DNA of 5,624 nucleotides from Phycisphaerales bacterium UBA4658. GTDB lineage: Bacteria > Planctomycetota > Phycisphaerae > Phycisphaerales > UBA1924. The notes under the pieces were generated by a model. That model was not told the DNA's origin. It did no database searches and worked only from the letters and a program-made list of their open reading frames with translations. Position numbers and translations under genes: made by a program. Every line of letters begins with the position of its first letter. The first letter of the stretch is position 1. The stretch is taken from the NCBI GenBank assembly GCA_002405485.1, contig DHLW01000136.1:427-6050 (forward strand). Reading direction: 5' to 3'. Positions 4,433-5,624 of the stretch are shown in pieces.

Positions 4433-5624
4433 ATGCATGACGTCGCCTTCAAAGAGCTTGGGCAGGCCTACGGGCAACTCCGAGCGGAGCTCCTCAAGTC
4501 TTTGCAATCCATGGGTTTAGACCCGCGGTCCGGGTCCGCTATCGGGTCCAGACTTGGGGTGAATCGGCAACTGGCCTGGCAGGTTTCCACGATTGCCTGT
4601 CAGCCGCTGGCCTCGGTTGGCCTTGGGGTCATACCCGGCTCAAAGGGGCTGCGCCTGTTTGTGGATGCCAGCGCCGGAGAGCTCGGGAGTGCGGGTGCCG
4701 CGGAGGTGACGGGGCTTCGACACGCGGTGGAGCAGCTCGACAAGGCCATCGAAGTGCACGCGGGAGACCGTCCGACGCTGGCGCTGCTCGCGGCGACCTG
4801 GGATCGCCAGGAGATGGAGACGCGGACCGAGGATCTTCGGCGAGACGCGCACCGGGCCCAGTGCGCGCTCTTGGGCGCTCGGGTGCAGACGCAGATCCGC
4901 GGCATCATCTTCGCCCCGTCGCAGGTCGGCCGACACGATCGCGTGGCGATGGCCTCATACCAGTGCCTGCTGGGCGTGACGCGGATCCGGTCCGGGCATC
5001 GCAGTCGGCTGTTCTATCTCGAGGCGCCCACGCACGACGACGGCACGTCCGACATGGACCTCGCGGCGATGCCCTCGTTTCTTCGCGAGAAGTTCCGCCT
5101 GGAACACGACCTGTCGTCGGTCGATCCCGAGCAGGTTGAGTATCTCGTGGATCGCCATCGCGGGTGGGTCGTGCTCAATCCCGGCGCGGTTGGGCAGTCG
5201 GCGTCCAGCACGCTGGTGTTCACCGGGCTGCCCAAGTACGAGAATCCTCGGTACATCGAGGACCGCAACCGGCTCAACCAGATCGCCTTCGTCTGCCAGA
5301 TTCCGACCGAGACGCTCCTCATCGATTGCCTGATGGATCGCGCGCTCGCCGAGAGCAGGGAGTTTCGCGAGTCGCTCCTGTTCCAGTGCTTTGACGCTTC
5401 CACGGGGCATCCGATGCAGCCGGTGTCCAACGAGGATCCCGCGTTCCTCTATGACCTCAACGACATCGACCCGCTCACCACTGAACTCACCGGCTCTGAC
5501 CCCGTCTATGCCGGCACCGCCGAGGTCATCGCGCGGGCCTCGGCACGGGTCGGCACGTCGCCCGACCGCCTCGTCGGCGTGCGTTGCCGAGCCAAGTACG
5601 TCGTCGCGCCGATGAGCGTCATCG
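4433..5624 (+). CDS. uncharacterised helix-turn-helix protein, probable DNA-binding regulator (3' end outside window)
   Basis: The frame is open for 397 codons from ATG 4433 to the window end with no stop, so the protein is longer than shown. Residues 16-55 are helical and contain a helix-turn-helix-like stretch, AIGSRLGVNRQLAWQV (36-51, bases 4538-4585), with the typical LGV turn. Residues 67-150 look helical (IPGSKGLRLFVDA, HAGDRPTLALL, LRRDAHRAQCALLGARVQTQIRG). The rest mixes alpha and beta and shows no catalytic motif I recognise. The pattern recalls uncharacterised bacterial HTH proteins with a LPGxxG...AGDR middle part, but I cannot name a family. There is no signal peptide or membrane segment, so it is probably cytoplasmic. 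The start is moderately sure: only a weak GGGTG lies 4 bases upstream; GTG 4397 is an alternative, and an out-of-frame ATG overlaps at 4437. It is divergent from the dockerin gene, 134 bases apart, so it could regulate that gene; this is inference from position. Confidence 0.85.
   Translation, partial: MHDVAFKELGQAYGQLRAELLKSLQSMGLDPRSGSAIGSRLGVNRQLAWQVSTIACQPLASVGLGVIPGSKGLRLFVDASAGELGSAGAAEVTGLRHAVEQLDKAIEVHAGDRPTLALLAATWDRQEMETRTEDLRRDAHRAQCALLGARVQTQIRGIIFAPSQVGRHDRVAMASYQCLLGVTRIRSGHRSRLFYLEAPTHDDGTSDMDLAAMPSFLREKFRLEHDLSSVDPEQVEYLVDRHRGWVVLNPGAVGQSASSTLVFTGLPKYENPRYIEDRNRLNQIAFVCQIPTETLLIDCLMDRALAESREFRESLLFQCFDASTGHPMQPVSNEDPAFLYDLNDIDPLTTELTGSDPVYAGTAEVIARASARVGTSPDRLVGVRCRAKYVVAPMSVI

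Noticed and set aside
3769..4452. 227-codon - strand frame overlapping the second dockerin gene and crossing the start of the HTH gene
   Set aside because: It lies in another frame over the signal peptide and first repeats of the real gene and gives low-complexity Arg/Gly/His-rich sequence without a domain.

Overview
This high-GC bacterial window holds four protein-coding genes. It most likely comes from the Planctomycetota, class Phycisphaerae. The main clue is that two secreted proteins end in paired dockerin-like EF-hand repeats of the form DIFxFLNxWFxG, followed by a terminal Gly-Cys-Ala or Gly-Cys-Ser. That 'GC-type dockerin' tail is, as far as I know, typical of Phycisphaerae. The taxonomic call rests on recognition, not on a search.

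Layout: (1) 1-1113, + strand: the 3' part of mutL. It covers the very end of the N-terminal ATPase region, a long low-complexity linker and a complete endonuclease/dimerisation domain. (2) 1114-1300: a convergent intergenic region with three hairpins. One of them, followed by a U-rich tract on the - strand, looks like the terminator of the next gene. (3) 1301-2623, - strand: a secreted protein with a signal peptide, an unrecognised N-terminal domain, two six-cysteine repeats, an InlB/'bacterial repeat'-like beta module and a GC-type dockerin. (4) 2624-2771: a leader with a tandem 14-bp repeat beside a strong Shine-Dalgarno. (5) 2772-4298, - strand: a second secreted GC-dockerin protein whose body carries about seven degenerate repeats of 51-64 residues, suggesting a beta-propeller. 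(6) 4299-4432: a divergent intergenic region with a palindrome and an 8-mer shared with the leader of gene 3. (7) 4433 to the window end, + strand: the first 397 codons of an uncharacterised protein with an N-terminal helix-turn-helix; no stop is reached.

How the genes relate: the two dockerin genes face the same way, share their C-terminal domain and share the octamer TTGCATCG upstream. They probably form a lineage-specific pair of exported surface or extracellular proteins, each with its own leader. The HTH gene is divergent from the second one and is a candidate regulator of it, from position only. MutL belongs to mismatch repair and has no evident link to the others. I see no RNA genes, CRISPR arrays, insertion sequences or phage genes. 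The most unusual items are the seven-repeat secreted protein, the paired GC-dockerins, and the repeat and palindrome signals in the two leaders.
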